64,000 nucleotides of DNA, from NCBI GenBank assembly GCA_020746105.1, contig CM036617.1, forward strand, positions 171,892,412 through 171,956,411. The letters run 5' to 3'. The translations under genes and the position numbers were made by a program. The stretch's first letter is position 1; every line of letters begins with the position of its first letter. The notes beneath the pieces were generated by a model, which worked only from the letters and a program-made list of their open reading frames with translations, was not told the origin of the DNA and did no database searches. This document shows positions 1 through 13,193 of the stretch, one piece after another. The stretch is from Trogon surrucura. Its lineage: Eukaryota > Chordata > Aves > Trogoniformes > Trogonidae.

Positions 1-3000
1 AACTATAAACTGACTTTCTCTTAGGCAGCTATTTAAAGACATGTTCCCAAATTTGGGAAATATATCTCACATGAACACCCAAACACGCTGCTTTGAGGGT
101 TTTTACAAGTATTCTCCCCTTCAAACGTCAATTCCTCTATTCCTACCTACTACCACAACTGCAAGATCCTACTGTAAGGAGCAGGCTGAATCTTTTCCTT
201 TTACTTTCCCCCATAAATTCATGCTTACTTCCTATCTTGGTTAATTTTCATGTACAAAGTCTGTTTCATCTGGATAGGAGGCCACAAACTAGAAACTATA
301 TTTGTAGTTTTATTTGTGGCATTAATTCTCCTGTGGTAATGCTTACAGAAGTAGTTATGAGAGTGTATAAGTTGTACTGAACCTTGAAAAGATAGGAACA
401 GGAAAATCAAATCATATTGAATGTATTCAATGAGTATGTTTAATTAAACATTTTAAATAAATATAGCTGGTCTTTTAACAATAGACAAATTAGGATGTTT
501 TCTTTCCCTGAGAGAACCTTTCAGTTAGTTTATATTTAAAAACCAAAGCTTTGTATTTCCAGTGCAGCAATAATTTTGGTTAATTTAATGAAGTTTTTGT
601 CTAAGCCTGGAACTGTTTAATGAGGTGCAATTAACTTTTTAAAAAGAAGGAAGCTCCTATCCTCACCATGAAGGGAAGGGATTTTGCTCCTGGCTTAGTT
701 CAGTAACTTCCAGTGAAATGAAACCCTCCATGTGTGAATCATGCCCTTACCGGTGCTGCTAAACTAGAAATTCCCCATATTGGCATTTATGTAACATTGG
801 TCAAAACGTATTTGTTACATTGTCATCTTGATTCCAGTGTGACATATGGTACAGAGGCAAGGAAAAAAAAATATCTTCAGATGTTGCAGAACAGGATGAA
901 AAAACTTCAGATGAGAAAAGCTTTAGACCACTTGGAGAATATGAATGGTCAAGCTCTAGTGCCAGACAAGCTTCTTTGTTTGACAGTGGATATAATCTGA
1001 AAGCTGCCTGAGGCAGGAAGGCAGTCCACTTACCAAGCAGTGGGAGGGAAGACACTTCTAGGACGAGTAATTTTTCCCCCTTAGAGCTAGGGCAAAGGTT
1101 TCAATTAGAGAGGGGTGAACCTGCTGGTGTGAGGTTTTTGCAAACCTCTCCAGCAGATCTATTTTTTGCTTCACAACCATAGCCTAAGTTTCAAACTCTT
1201 CTATTATGTAATTTAAGCTCAAGGCTAATTCTATCCAGAATAACAGGCTACTTTTCTCTCTCTTTAAACAAACGTGAAAGCTATGTCATTATATACCATA
1301 ACCGAGACCAGCAAAACTGGGTGTCTGGTAGATGTCACATATGTGTTGGATTTGTATTTCAGTTGCATTTTCCTTTCCTCCCTGTCCTTTTGAGATGAGA
1401 TTCCCTGCAGACTCTCTTAAAGATGTAGCATAGAGTAAAAAGCATGGGGAAAAGCTGCATGTGTGTGGAAGAGTTGTATAGAAGGAGTCAAATCACCATG
1501 ATGCCCTCTCAGACAGATTTTTGTGTGTGCAAGTGCAGCTGTAGAAGTCTCTCTAGATACAGCAGCCCTTCCTAGGGGCTGGCTGGATCTCAGAGCTGCC
1601 TGAATAATTCCTACCCTCCTGCTCTGGGGCTCAGCCCAGGCTCACTGGCCATTGAAAGAGCATCTAAGAGGACCCTGATGCTACAGCCTAGCAAATTGCG
1701 TTGCCAGGACTTTTCCAGAGCACCAGCTGCAATGAACACCCCTAAGTCTCTTTGACTGTGCCCTAATACCTACCTGTCCTGAACAAGACAGACCACAGGG
1801 AAGAATGAGGGGGGTAAGAGGGAGGACTTTAATCTCTCTTGCTGTCTTCCTTACCTTCTCAGCATGTGAACCAGAAAGTGACTCCTGAATTTAAGTAGGA
1901 ATTCAGCTCCCAGAAACCAGCCTGCCCACCCACCCACTGCTGCCTTCAGCTTCCCTCATGATAGAAGCAAGTGGGAAGTTACTTTGCTTTCTCACTTGCA
2001 CTAGAAAACTGTTAACTAAGATTTACCGGCTCTGTGGAACGTTTTATCGATTCAGGAAACACTCACATTCTTGCCAGCAGTTTCCCCAACATTAATCTTT
2101 GGGTTAGGTGTTATTTTATAATAGCATTGCCCAATGCTAAGAAACAAATTTTCACTGACGTGGAACAGCTGCATAGAAAATATCTCAGTGTTTGCAGGGT
2201 AAATTTTATAAATGAGCTTAGAAAATCCTGTTTCTAGATTTGAAGGTTGAGGGAAGAAGAGGAAAGGAAAAGACAAAGAATGAGCTGAACTGTGTATTAG
2301 CTGTTTCAGGTCCGTCTGCCAAAGCTGTAATGAGATACTTGTAAAGCAGTAATCAGCTATATCAATGCTAAGTTTCATTTAAAGTAGGGATGCATGGCAA
2401 AAGAATCTAGAAGGGATGAAAGTGCTAAATTTCTCTGTTAGTTTTCCCAAAAAAAAGTTCTGGTTGTCATGAGATAATTCAAAACTCATTTAGAATTGCT
2501 TTCCCAAAGGAAATATTAGGTAACTTGGCATGAGCATGTTTTTCTGACTAAAACACTTGACGTTTTGGTTGATGATGAAACACGATCCCCAGGGCTGAAC
2601 AGTCTCCTCAGAGCTGGGTTCCTGGATGTTGGTGCCTCTCACTGCCTTTCATTTTGCTCCCTTCGCCTTTGGTCTCGTCTGTGAATATGTATAACCATTT
2701 GTTTAATTTATGCCCTCTTAATAACCTTCTGAATTAAGACTTTGTCCTACCCACAGACCATGGCTGGTCTGTAACATTGCCACACTTGTTCCCAGCATTG
2801 GGTAGACTATGCCTGTCACCCCACCACAGCACTTGCTGGCTTGGTCCCAGAAACACCACAGCCTGCCCTTTGGGGTCTGAGCTCCAGGTGGGCATTGCCT
2901 CTTCATTCTGTCTGGATAGATGGAAGCTGCTAAAACAACCTTTTTCACCCGAATCCTTAGTCTTAGATAGCAAAGCTTTCCAAGTGGAATTAACAGTCTG

Positions 3001-5000
3001 GAGTTCAGATTGTAGTGACTTTCAAAGCTGCTGTGTCTGGTGGGTCTGATCTACTTTTGGATGATTTGCTATAGCAAGGTCATGAACAACTCAGTAACAG
3101 CCCCAAGGACCCAAAAGGCACTCCATGGTTTGCAATGCGTTTGCAAACATTTCTGTGCAGATCATCTCACTCTACAGAATTTCTTCTGATTATCCCAATT
3201 ACTACTCCTTGCCATTTCTTGCATCTTTGTGCCACGATCTCTGCTTTCAGGAAGGAGTTAAGAGAACTGCACCACAAAGCTAGCCTGCTAGTACATGGAG
3301 GTTTCCTTCTGATTTAGGGCTATTCGTCTTCTTACAGGAGATACCTTTCCTAGGTGACCATAGGAGACACTTGCCTGGGTGAACTCAGACTTGGTTATAG
3401 GGAAGGGGGATATCCAAGAACCTGCCAGCCCAGCAATGCATCCAGGACATACGATAAGGTGGGAAGCAGAACCACACAGACAAGTTCGTACAGTGCTGGC
3501 ATGTGCATGTTGCTCGGGCTCTTGTCTCTGTTTACCCAGCAGCCAGTGCAGTGCTTTAGGACATTGTCATCTCTTTTCCAGCCTTGGCCGCCTCTTGCCT
3601 TTCATGAGCTGACATCTTAACATTTGGCCACAAAAGCTTCTGTGCTGTACTGTGAACCAGTGCAAACCAGGCCCTTCTTTTCATCTTTCCTACTGTGCAT
3701 TTACTTGAAGCAGAGAGGCAAAACAGAAAGCTGGGCATAGCCAACATGGTAAATCACTGCACTTAGCGTCCTCAGGGCCACTAGTCCAGAATAAGAGCAT
3801 TGTATGTTCTTCAGGGCAGTTTGGATTAGCTTGAAAGGAATTAATAACCAAAGAAAGCATTCTAATACCAGAAAAGGAATGCCCAAACTGGGAGTTGTAC
3901 CAGGGAAAGAAATTTACCTTTCCTGTACATACAAATGTTTCTGGTGTGAATCGTGCCTGCTTTAGATTTTAAGGAAATGTGCCAGGGTCCTTTTCACTAA
4001 AGGGAGTGTTAGCAAGTGGAACAGGAGTCCCTTTTGGCAGAAATATTAGCTAAAAGAATCTTTCCCCAAGGTTATTTTTCTTTCTTTCCTCTCTCCCATC
4101 CTCTTCCCCATGCACATTTGCAAATTAGATTTCCTCAGAGCTTCTTTGCATCTGAGGGCACTTCTCCAAGCCCTGATCTCCTCCCAGCAGGAAGCTCTAG
4201 TTCAAGGCTTCGTAGAAGAAACCTTTGTTGGTACTGCAGCTAAACAAGTCTCCTCTAATGATACATATACACTGATAAAGAAATTATGACAAAATCTGAT
4301 TTCCTGGCTGCTTTTACTCTTTGAAGTCGAATGCACACAGCTCTTTTTAATGTAGAAAGTATTTTTATATTAATATTTCCAGCATGTGGGAAATTATTAC
4401 CTCTTATGGGAATACTGAACCAATATATAGTGTTAATGACAGTGTGCTGTCATGAATTTTGAAACTGAGCAGATTCAATAAAGGTGAAACATCATGCTGA
4501 AAATCTTGGGGCTGTTTCAGTTTTTGTTACAAATTGAATATGATTCATTGCAGTCTACCTTTCCTCTCCCTAGACTGCTTCAGTTTTAGACATATGATAT
4601 TAGCATAAAACAGTCCATAATGTAATGTTTCTGGATTGGTTTTAGTGCTGGAGCACTTTTTATTTCTCCCTTTTATTCTTGAAGGGAGTCAGATGTGATA
4701 AATCTAGATCTAGATATCTAAATCTGGGTGATATTTCTTATTGTGTACATATGTCATGTAAAAAAAATGTGTTGTGTGTGTATGTACAAATCGATGTCTG
4801 TGCACTTATAAATATCTATATATGCACACACTTATACCCATGTGTGTCCATGTAGCATGTAGTTCTATGACTTACATAGCCCCTGTAACTTTAAAGCTGA
4901 AACTTTTTGGCTGAAACCAAAGTCCTCAGCTTATACCCTATTATATTTTTCAGTAGAAATTCTCTGCTCAGAGAAGTTTGCAGTCTAAACAAGCAGAGGT
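1..5000. other. Non-coding sequence, no gene recognised
   Basis: AT-rich, CpG-poor sequence with many stops in all frames. The open frames are under about 110 codons, overlap each other in antisense and match no family I recognise. A TG-rich microsatellite-like stretch lies near 4769-4785. I see no repeat with clear family identity before the CR1 tail at 5001. It is probably intergenic or intronic; a small conserved exon could be missed by eye. Confidence 0.6.
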
Positions 5001-5053
5001 AGGAGATCTCTAAGGTCCCTTCCAGCCTAGGCCGTTCTATGATTCTATGATTA
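5001..5053 (+). repeat. CR1 LINE 3'-tail fragment
   Basis: The last roughly 50 bp of a CR1 element: the phrase around 'gatctctaaggtcccttcca' followed by two ATTCTATG-type octamers. This block immediately precedes the 3' terminus in avian CR1. No body sequence is visible upstream, so the copy is either extremely 5'-truncated or its older body is unrecognisable. Non-coding. Confidence 0.85.
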
Positions 5054-7608
5054 TGCGGAAGTTAAGAAAGATAAAATAAGTCAACACTGTAAGACTTGGA
5101 CACCTGTGGCAGCTGATAGCTTCCCAGTGCAAGTGATGGCATGCTGGTGGAGAGATCTCTGTTTGTCTTACCTTCCTGAATGATGTAAACTGAGTAAACA
5201 CAGGCTCTCTCCTCCTGAAATCCATGCCCAGGTTTCTCTAGGCTGGAAGCACCCAGGAATAGGATGAATTTGCTGGGTCTGAGCTGGCTAGCCAGGCTGG
5301 TAAACTGTGGGGTAGACAAGGAATTGCCTAAGCAGGCTCTTCAGGTGTGTTTTGCCTAAAGAACTACAAGCTGTACAATTTAAAAATTAAGATCTAAAAT
5401 TAAAGCCCTGCAAGAGTGCCTATTTGTGGTGCCTATTTGTAGCCAACTTGGTAGGCTAAGCAGCCACACAGCAATGCTGCCCTTACTTTAATAGTGCATT
5501 TCAGCTATGGAGAGGTCTCTGATAGAAGAGAGCTGTGCTGGGAGCAGTGATGAAATGTTGGAGGAAAGTGTCCACAGACCCATTCCTTGAGTCTCTTGTA
5601 TAAGAGAGCCTCAAGAGCTGGATGCCAGAAGTGTCAAATCTTCTGCACATGTGTCTGACAACTGTGCTCTTGTGTGTGTACTAGAGATTTGGTATCACAT
5701 GCAGAGCAGAGAGCCTGAAGCACTTCACATGTGCAGAGAATCTTCTGTTTATATGTACATGTAATATTCCCAGGTGCTTAAAATCTTAATATAAGCTGGG
5801 ATCAATCAGGAATATTATTTTATGCAGACCTCAGGCTCTAAAATCATCTCTAAAATCATGAAAGAACCTCAGCTTCCTCTGGGCATTTGCTGCAGGAGAG
5901 GAGTAGCAAGTATATAGATCTACACCAAGCAAGTAAACACCACAGAGCTGAAGGACGAAGTATAGTTCCTAGGGACACAATCTAGAAGTTTGCCTTGAGT
6001 TTTGCACTTAGCCCCAAGGAAATTAAAAATCAAGGCAATCACTACTATGTTTCTTCTGTTTCTCAGTGTATGTATAAGCCCCCTGTTGTTCATCACCCAG
6101 TGCTGTTTAACATGTTCTCTGGCTGGGGTGTAAGCTTTTCCCCTCACTCATGCCACCAGAACAGAATTATCTGTCTTTGCAGTTCTATAAAGGAATGTAT
6201 GATTTGAGGTGGAGGGAATACAGATTCCCACAAATCCTGAGATGCCTCAGAACAGTACATCCATTGTTGGTCTCCTTTTGCAACACGGTTGAAATGCCTC
6301 TTCAGAGGCAAACCCATTTCCCACATCCTGTGCTTGCTCAGTCTCAGTTTTCTCACAGTGGAGGTAGTAGAGTGTACTTCTGCTAACCGCAGGGCAAAGG
6401 CACCTGGCCACCACGCTGAAGGACAGAAGCAGACAATGTAAGTCATTTTATCTGCAGGTAGATTATAACACAAGGTTTTATTTATGGAGAATGATAGCGC
6501 TGGGTTCAGTTAACAAAATATGGTAACAGACCACTAAACCACTGCACCACAAAGACTTCTGACTTTTTACAGAACTTAGGCATGAAGTTCCTGAGAATTC
6601 CTAAGGCTTTTACTAGAGAAGCTTTTCTCATTTTTTTTCCCTAAAAGTTGATCTTCAGCTGACAAAAGATTTACTTCAAATCCTCAGCAAACTCATGCAA
6701 CTTCCAGAACCAACTGAGTTTGTGGGAAAAAGTGTGTCTTACTGTGCAGTGAGAAATGGGCAGTGGTCAAGCACAGTGCCAGCTCTGCAGGATAGCTCTC
6801 TCAAAGTAAATTTTTATCCATTAAATATTCAGAATCCACTTTATTTCTCTTTGTACGATCATTCCATGCTGCATAAGAAGTTCCTAAACTGGCACTGGGA
6901 AAATATGGTGATGCTGGTAAACTGAAGGACAGATATATTGGTTAGGGGAAGATAAGATGAATATTCAGAAATCTAAATCTTATATACAATTTTATTTGCA
7001 AAATTATCACAGCATTTCACTCTCTCACCCTAGTATCTGAGTTTGTCTTCTACATGCTCCAGTACAAGTATCAGTTTTTAGGTTTTCTGTCATACATGAC
7101 CTCAAAAAGAGGTAAAAAATATTTTCAAATATCCCAGGAATTTGCATAAGTAATTATTTGTTTATAATAATAAATTTCAGTTATGGCCTTTCCAAGTGTC
7201 TGCTAGGACAACTACTAAAACTGGCAACTGCGAATGTATTTCTTGCAAGATATTGCAGTGTACATCCTGCTTTAGTAGATGATAATATTCCAGAGCATTT
7301 CTTAAACTTCATCGAGGAAAATTTAGTGGTGCCACTAGTGTGAATTAAAACTGTTATGACTTTGCAGATCAGTCATATGTCAGCCAAAAGTTGCGTGTTA
7401 GCTGTAACGCTATGTCATGTATGATACCTCAGCAGACCTTTGTACCATTAGCATTGAAGTGCTGGCGACCTGAAAGGTGGTGTCACTTGGTAAAAGCTTC
7501 AGGTTAGGAATTTGCTTGATCATCTCGGAGGCCAAACTCTTCTTCTTACAGAGACCTGTCATTATCCTTATCTAACTTGTAAAGAAAACTCAACCTGTGT
7601 ATCTGAGC
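5054..7608. other. Non-coding sequence, no gene recognised
   Basis: AT-rich sequence with only short frames (109 codons at most), mostly in antisense pairs. No family match, splice-framed exon or repeat was recognised. Likely intergenic or intronic. Confidence 0.55.
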
Positions 7609-7628
7609 AATGATTCTATGATTCTATG
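7609..7628 (+). repeat. Isolated CR1-type terminal octamer repeat
   Basis: Two and a half copies of the octamer ATTCTATG, the unit that ends avian CR1 elements. No preceding CR1 3' sequence is recognisable. It may be a minimal CR1 insertion or a chance microsatellite. The octamer is visible directly; its CR1 origin is inferred. Confidence 0.5.
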
Positions 7629-10600
7629 TGTTAAGCTGTACAGTGCCTACAGCGGTAGCCACATCCTTGCTAATGTTCCTTTCTATTTCCAAAGAAAGAA
7701 CCAAACAGGGCATATAAAACCAACCATGGCCGGTCATTTAGTTGTTCATGGGCAGCTGTTTTGCAGCTGGAATTCACATGGATTCTTGTAAGATCTGCTG
7801 GGATAGGAACTTAATAAGCAGAGTATGACAAATTCTGAAACTGCATTTTAAATATACAGGAGATTATTTTTCCTGAACTTTGGGATTGTTTGATTTAAGA
7901 AATGATTAACTGGTTTTACATACTCCTTTTTGCTAAGAAAAGAAATTTTGGGTTATTTTTTCCTCTTCCTTTCTTAGTGTCTGGGTTTTATTTTGATTAT
8001 TGTGCAGTAACAGAGAAATCAGTTCCTCTGTATACATCATATATTCTCTAAGCTTTATCATGAATGGTAAACATGGAATCCTGTGTGACTTCAGATAATT
8101 GTGTCTATTTTTTCCACTCTGTTTATTCCTGATAACTGGGAAGATTTTCCTGAACAATGCCAGTGACATCTCTCAGTTGCTTCTTTGTAAATCCCTTGTG
8201 CTATCACTCTGTTTCCAACAAACCTTTGCTTTTGAGTTGATGATGAAAAAGTTTAGATCAAAACAAACAAATCTGTTATGTGAATTCAAGAGTTTTTTAT
8301 TTTCTACTTTGTTCAACACATTTCAAAACTGAACATCCTTTGCTTTGTGATTTTTTTCTGGAGTTATACCAGCCTTCAAAGACCATTGTTTTGACTATGT
8401 GTTTTGTGTTTGACTTTATTGTGCTCCCTGATAGGAATAGGCTTTATTTTTGGTTTAATTGTTCATACAGAGCAGCTCCTCATTAATGGAAAAGCGTGCA
8501 GAATAGTTACCTTTCCTCTTCATGGAAAAAATATTCTATTTCATGTTCAAAAGGTGAATGTGAAGGCAAACCTACAAAAGAAAGCTGATATCCATCAGAT
8601 TGCAGTGCCTGTGACCTTTATAACTTCTCAATTAAAAAAAATCCTGCTGGACTCGCTATCCCTTCACACTGTTTTCTCATGTGTAATAAAGTACATCCCT
8701 TTGGTGTAGATAATTACATCTCCTGTGGAATTGGATTACTGCCTTGAGAAATGAAAAGCCCCTCATAGCTGCCTTTGAAATGCCAGGCTACTATTAAGAG
8801 CAATACAAACGGTATTAAAATGTTGAATTGCAAAGCTCTAAAACTATACATTTTTATTATCATTTGATCAAAATATTTTTTTCTGTTGATCTCAGTGCTG
8901 GGGTAAATGCTATAACAATTACTGAAGTCAAGGAGTTACATTCTACCTTCTCCAAGGCAGGCAATGTAATTCATTGGTAATAAAAAGTGAAAAATATGAT
9001 CTGTGTCAAAACTTCTGCAGAATCTCATTTTTACTCTGTTAGAGATGATGTTTGATGGCATATTGAAATTACATTGGCTTGTTTACCTTTTTTTGTGGTC
9101 TCTTTTGTAGGTCTGCCCTTCTGTGTTCATCAACCCCTAAAAGCAAGCCTGTCTGCCACCTGCAACATATAGGGTAGAAAATTAAGCCAAAGAGGAGGCG
9201 TTTGGTTTCTTTTTACTTTCCTCAGAAGGGTGATTAGAAGCTTGACCACTGCAGTCCTTGGTACTGGGAGAGTTTAGTGCTAATGCTGATGTTTCCAAGG
9301 CTTCTGCATATCTAGGAGAAACGGTGATCTGACTCCAGGTTATTTGGACAAGGCACATTGATGTGGGCAGTCTCCTGCTCAAGGTTCCTCTTCACTCTTA
9401 AAAGGACTTTTTAGGACACTCTTGATGGCCAAATAGAGGAACTGCTCAAGAATGCCACTTTAATTTGGAAATTAAACTGCCAGCTTGTCCTGAGGCACCT
9501 TCTGGTGGCTCTTAGGTGTTCAAATATGTGTGGAAGACAACCTCAGTCTCGCTCTAAGTGTTGTCAAGCACTTATGTAAGTTACAGCTGTTTGTGAAGAG
9601 TTTGTAATTTTTCCTGAGCCATAGTGAGGCATCATTTAAATCTGCATTTACTCAACTAAAGTTTAAAACTGCTGAATTTCTATCTTACGCCTGTCAGAAT
9701 GGGGAAATAAAGGCATTTTTTTCCCCTTCACTTAGAACATATCTCTGTTGTCACTGATGTGTAGTCTGGGGTTTGGTAGTGGCAGGCCGTGCCTAGTACC
9801 ATATTTCATGATCACTTCTGACTTTAAGTTATCTGTGGTTACATTTAGAAACTCAGTCCCTGTATTCTTTATTCAGTAAAATTCAGTGAACTGGAAGATT
9901 TTTTGAAGTTTGCCTAGATAATCTAACTTTGTCACTCTCTTAGAATTTTATGTGACTTCATATCTCCCCTCTTTCTGCTGATTTACAGCTATTATTTGCA
10001 TTTCCATGGCAAATCTTTTATTTCTGCCCATTTTTCCCTCACCCCATGAGGCACATGGGAGACGCCTGATGAGAGAGAATGTCTGTCCTGCCATCTGCCA
10101 ACCAGCAAGGCACTGCCGGAAATTTAGTTATGTCCACTGGTCTCTCTGAAATATAAAGCTATATTCTAAATACACTATCAGGAAAAAGCCATACAAGTGG
10201 ACTATAGGAAGCCCCTGAATTCCAGTTAACACAATAATGTCTGTTGATGGGAAGTGGGGGGAGAGGGAAGAATTTTTCTTTAAGCCTGGAGACAGTATTG
10301 AAATATTTAAGTTAATACTATGAAAAGATACCACAGCATACATAAAACATGAAATGCCATACAGGAAAGCTTCTAATGTTGCAGTAGCTTTGCAAAGGCA
10401 GATGCTGTAGCAGAGACAAGACATAATATTGCTCAGGCATTTGATAGCTCACAGTCCTTCCCTAAACAATAGGGTTAGTTTAAAATCTATTAAAAACAAA
10501 GGAAATTCTGTCAGCCTCAAGCTCAGGTTGGAAGGAACCAGCCACTTCTTTTAAAAATGTCTTGTAGCATATCCTGTGTGAGGTATCTTAATGCCCTCCT

Positions 10601-12263
10601 TTCAAAAGAGCCAGACCTCAGATTTGCCTCTAAACAAGTGTATTTTTTTGCAAGCAGCCAAGCAGTCCTCATAAGCTGTATTTCAGATGCCAAAAGGAAT
10701 TAGTATCTGGCAGGATGTTTTAAAGAAAATTCTTTTAAATAAAGCATATAGAACCATATGTTCGAGGCTACTTGGAAAACCCCTCAAGAGTGCTAAGCCT
10801 AATGTTAACATATGAATCTTTTCTACACAGGAGCTTAACATGGTTTTGAGATTTTTTTAATCTTTTTTATTATTGCTTTCCTTGAGGGGGTGTGTGTGTG
10901 AGTTCAAAACTTAGCCTTTTCCTTTGTCTTGCAAACGGAATGACTGTTTCTGAAATGAGCAAATATGTCCCAGATGGATCTTATAGCCTAAATAAAACCT
11001 GTGTAAATTTATCTTGACAACTGTAAACAGTCAAGCGATAACTTTTTCCATTAACCTAGTCTGGAAAAATGTAAACCAATTTGTGTTACATTTCTGTATT
11101 TTCCATTCTAGGGTGTTGCTAGCCATTCCTCTGCTTGCCTGTGCATTTTTTAACAAACCAAGGTTGGGCCTGGTGTCTCATATCTCTGTTAACAAAAGAC
11201 AACTCAGATATAGCTAGAAAGAATTTTCCAGTGAAGGATGATCAAGCATCAATTCTGATAATATTCACTGTCATGGAAACTTCCTGGTCTATGTGTATTA
11301 CATGGAAAAATTGTTCCTTAACAGCAACATCTTGGCTCTCTCTTTCCTCACCACTGCCCACTCGGGTTGTTAATGCCTAGATGAGATGCCAGTTCACTGA
11401 TATCCTGCCAGAGGAAAAGTCTCAGGGAAAGAAGCTTTCAGAACATTCTGCATTTCTGAAGTGCAAAGGAGTGATGGAGAGGACTGTGCTGAGGCTGCTG
11501 AGGTCTGCTTTAGCAGAGCTAGCTGTTAACAGCACAGCTGAGTCCCAGCTCCACAGCTAAAACTGGTTTGGCAGAGCTCTGCTCCTTTCTGATGTGATTG
11601 CCCCTTGGGAGCTGTACTGCTTGAGCTCTTGGTAGCTGTCTCCTTTCTACTTCTCCCTCTCTGTCAGTCTCAGATCTTGATGTCTCTGTCCCCACTTCCA
11701 GTCTCTGTCCCTGTCAGTGTTGCTAGTGGTTTCAGAGTGAGTTTTTATCAGTGGGTACAGGCACAAGCAATTATTTTTTCTAGATAAAAATACTTGGAGG
11801 CTAATGCTTGGCTGCTCTGAATGGCAAATACTTATAGCTGTCAATGGCTTTGATGGCAGCCTGCATGTCCAGGTAGACAGCTAGCCCTTAGTTAATGTCT
11901 GGTTATGAAACAAGTAAAATATCCCACTGACATACTAGCTGGTGCAAGAGCAGCAAGGCAGTGTGTGAGATTGTGTGTTATCTCTGATGGAGTTTCCTTG
12001 TTAAACAAGACCCAGGCACCTGAACTGCAGTACTCCTGAATTTTCCAGAAAGCACAGCAGCTCTTCCAGGGTGGCTATTGCATGTCTTCGAGGCCCTGGG
12101 CAGTTCTTGCTGCTGATCTCCTCAAAAGACAGACATATCTCCATCAGGAGAAATACAATTCTGCTGGGAATTGCACCCACACGTGCAGGCACCCCTCTTC
12201 TTTATTCCTGTATGCCTTAAATAGCACGATGCCTACCATAAGTGCCGAGCCTTTCACAAAACC
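7629..12263. other. Non-coding sequence, no gene recognised
   Basis: AT-rich, gene-poor sequence. Short open frames up to about 101 codons show no recognisable domain. The phrase near 10519 ('caggttggaaggaacc') resembles an old CR1 3' region but is too short to call. Otherwise nothing is recognised. Confidence 0.55.
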
Positions 12264-12429
12264 ATCATAGAATCATGGAATGATGGAATGGCTTGGACTG
12301 GAAGGGACCTTAAAGATCATCTGGTTTCAACTCCCCTGCCATGGGTAGGGACACCTTCTACTAGACCAAGTTGCTCAAAGCCCCATCCAGCCTGGCCTTC
12401 AACACTTACAGGGAGGGGGCATCCCCCCG
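12264..12429 (-). repeat. CR1 LINE, oldest nest layer, part 1 (3' end)
   Basis: Read on the minus strand this is the 3' end of a CR1: octamer tail at 12264-12290, then the typical 'ttggaagggacct' relative and the 'agcctggcctt' block. It stops abruptly near 12425-12429, where plus-strand CR1 sequence begins. Its continuation ('cacaacttctctggg' and the following CR1 3'-region phrase) reappears on the same strand at 16483. The element was therefore split by a later insertion. It is diverged from the typical CR1 pattern, consistent with greater age. Confidence 0.85.
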
Positions 12430-12976
12430 GCATGTGTAGGACAACCAAGGGATCAGGTCCAGCCAGCACGGGTTCATGAAAAGCAGGTCCTGCTTAACCA
12501 ACCTGATCTCCTTTTATGACCAGATGACCTGCCTAGTGGATGAGAGAAAGTCTGTGGATATTCTCTACTTGGAAGGAAAGGCTGTAGATGTTGTCGACCT
12601 GGACTTAAGTCAAGTCTTTGACACCATGTACCACAGCATTATGCTAAAGAAGCTGCTGTCTCATGGCTTAGACAGGTGTATTCTTTACTAGATAAAAAAA
12701 AATATCTGAATGGCTGAGCCCATAGAGTTTTGGTGAGTGGAGCTAAATCCAGTTGGCAATTGGTCACAAGTGGTGTTTCCCAGGTCTTAGTGTTGGGGTC
12801 AGTCTTGTTTAATATATTTATCAATTATTTGGATGAGGGGATGGAGTGCACCCTCAGTAAGATTGCAGATGACACCAAGCTGGGTGGAAGTGTCAATCTG
12901 TGTGAGGATAGAAAGGCTCTGCAGAGGGGTCTAGACAGGTTGGATTGATGGGCCAAGGCCAATTGCATGAGTTTCA
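12430..12976 (+). pseudogene. CR1 LINE, middle nest layer, part 1: broken reverse transcriptase
   Basis: Plus-strand CR1 ORF2 fragment covering the reverse-transcriptase palm. Recognisable stretches are 'SCLTNLISFYDQMT', 'DLSQVFDTMYHS' and '[19 protein letters not shown]' followed by IADD, in place of the usual CR1 FADD catalytic motif. The reading frame shifts and meets stops (after 'CILY' near 12691), so no functional protein is possible. The 5' end is truncated within ORF2. The element breaks at 12976 in the phrase 'gcatgagtttca' and resumes at 15885, because a younger minus-strand CR1 has inserted. It is itself inserted in the older minus-strand CR1 that starts at 12264. As in the LINE family generally, the encoded enzyme would have driven target-primed reverse transcription. 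Confidence 0.9.
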
Positions 12977-13193
12977 CAGAATCACAGAATCACAGAATGT
13001 TAGGGATTGGAAGGGACCTCGAAAGATCATCAAGTCCAATCCCCCTGCCAGAGCAGGAACGCCTAGATTATGCTACATAGGAACATGTCCAGGCGGGTCT
13101 TGAATGTCTCCAGAGAAGGAGACTCCACAACCTCCCTGGGCAGCCTGTTCCAGTGCTCTGTCACCCTCACTGAGAAGAAGTTTCTTCTCGAGT

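Noticed and set aside
10519..10560. Possible ancient CR1 3' remnant ('caggttggaaggaacc')
   Set aside because: Only about 16 bp resemble CR1, with no octamer tail or continuing similarity.
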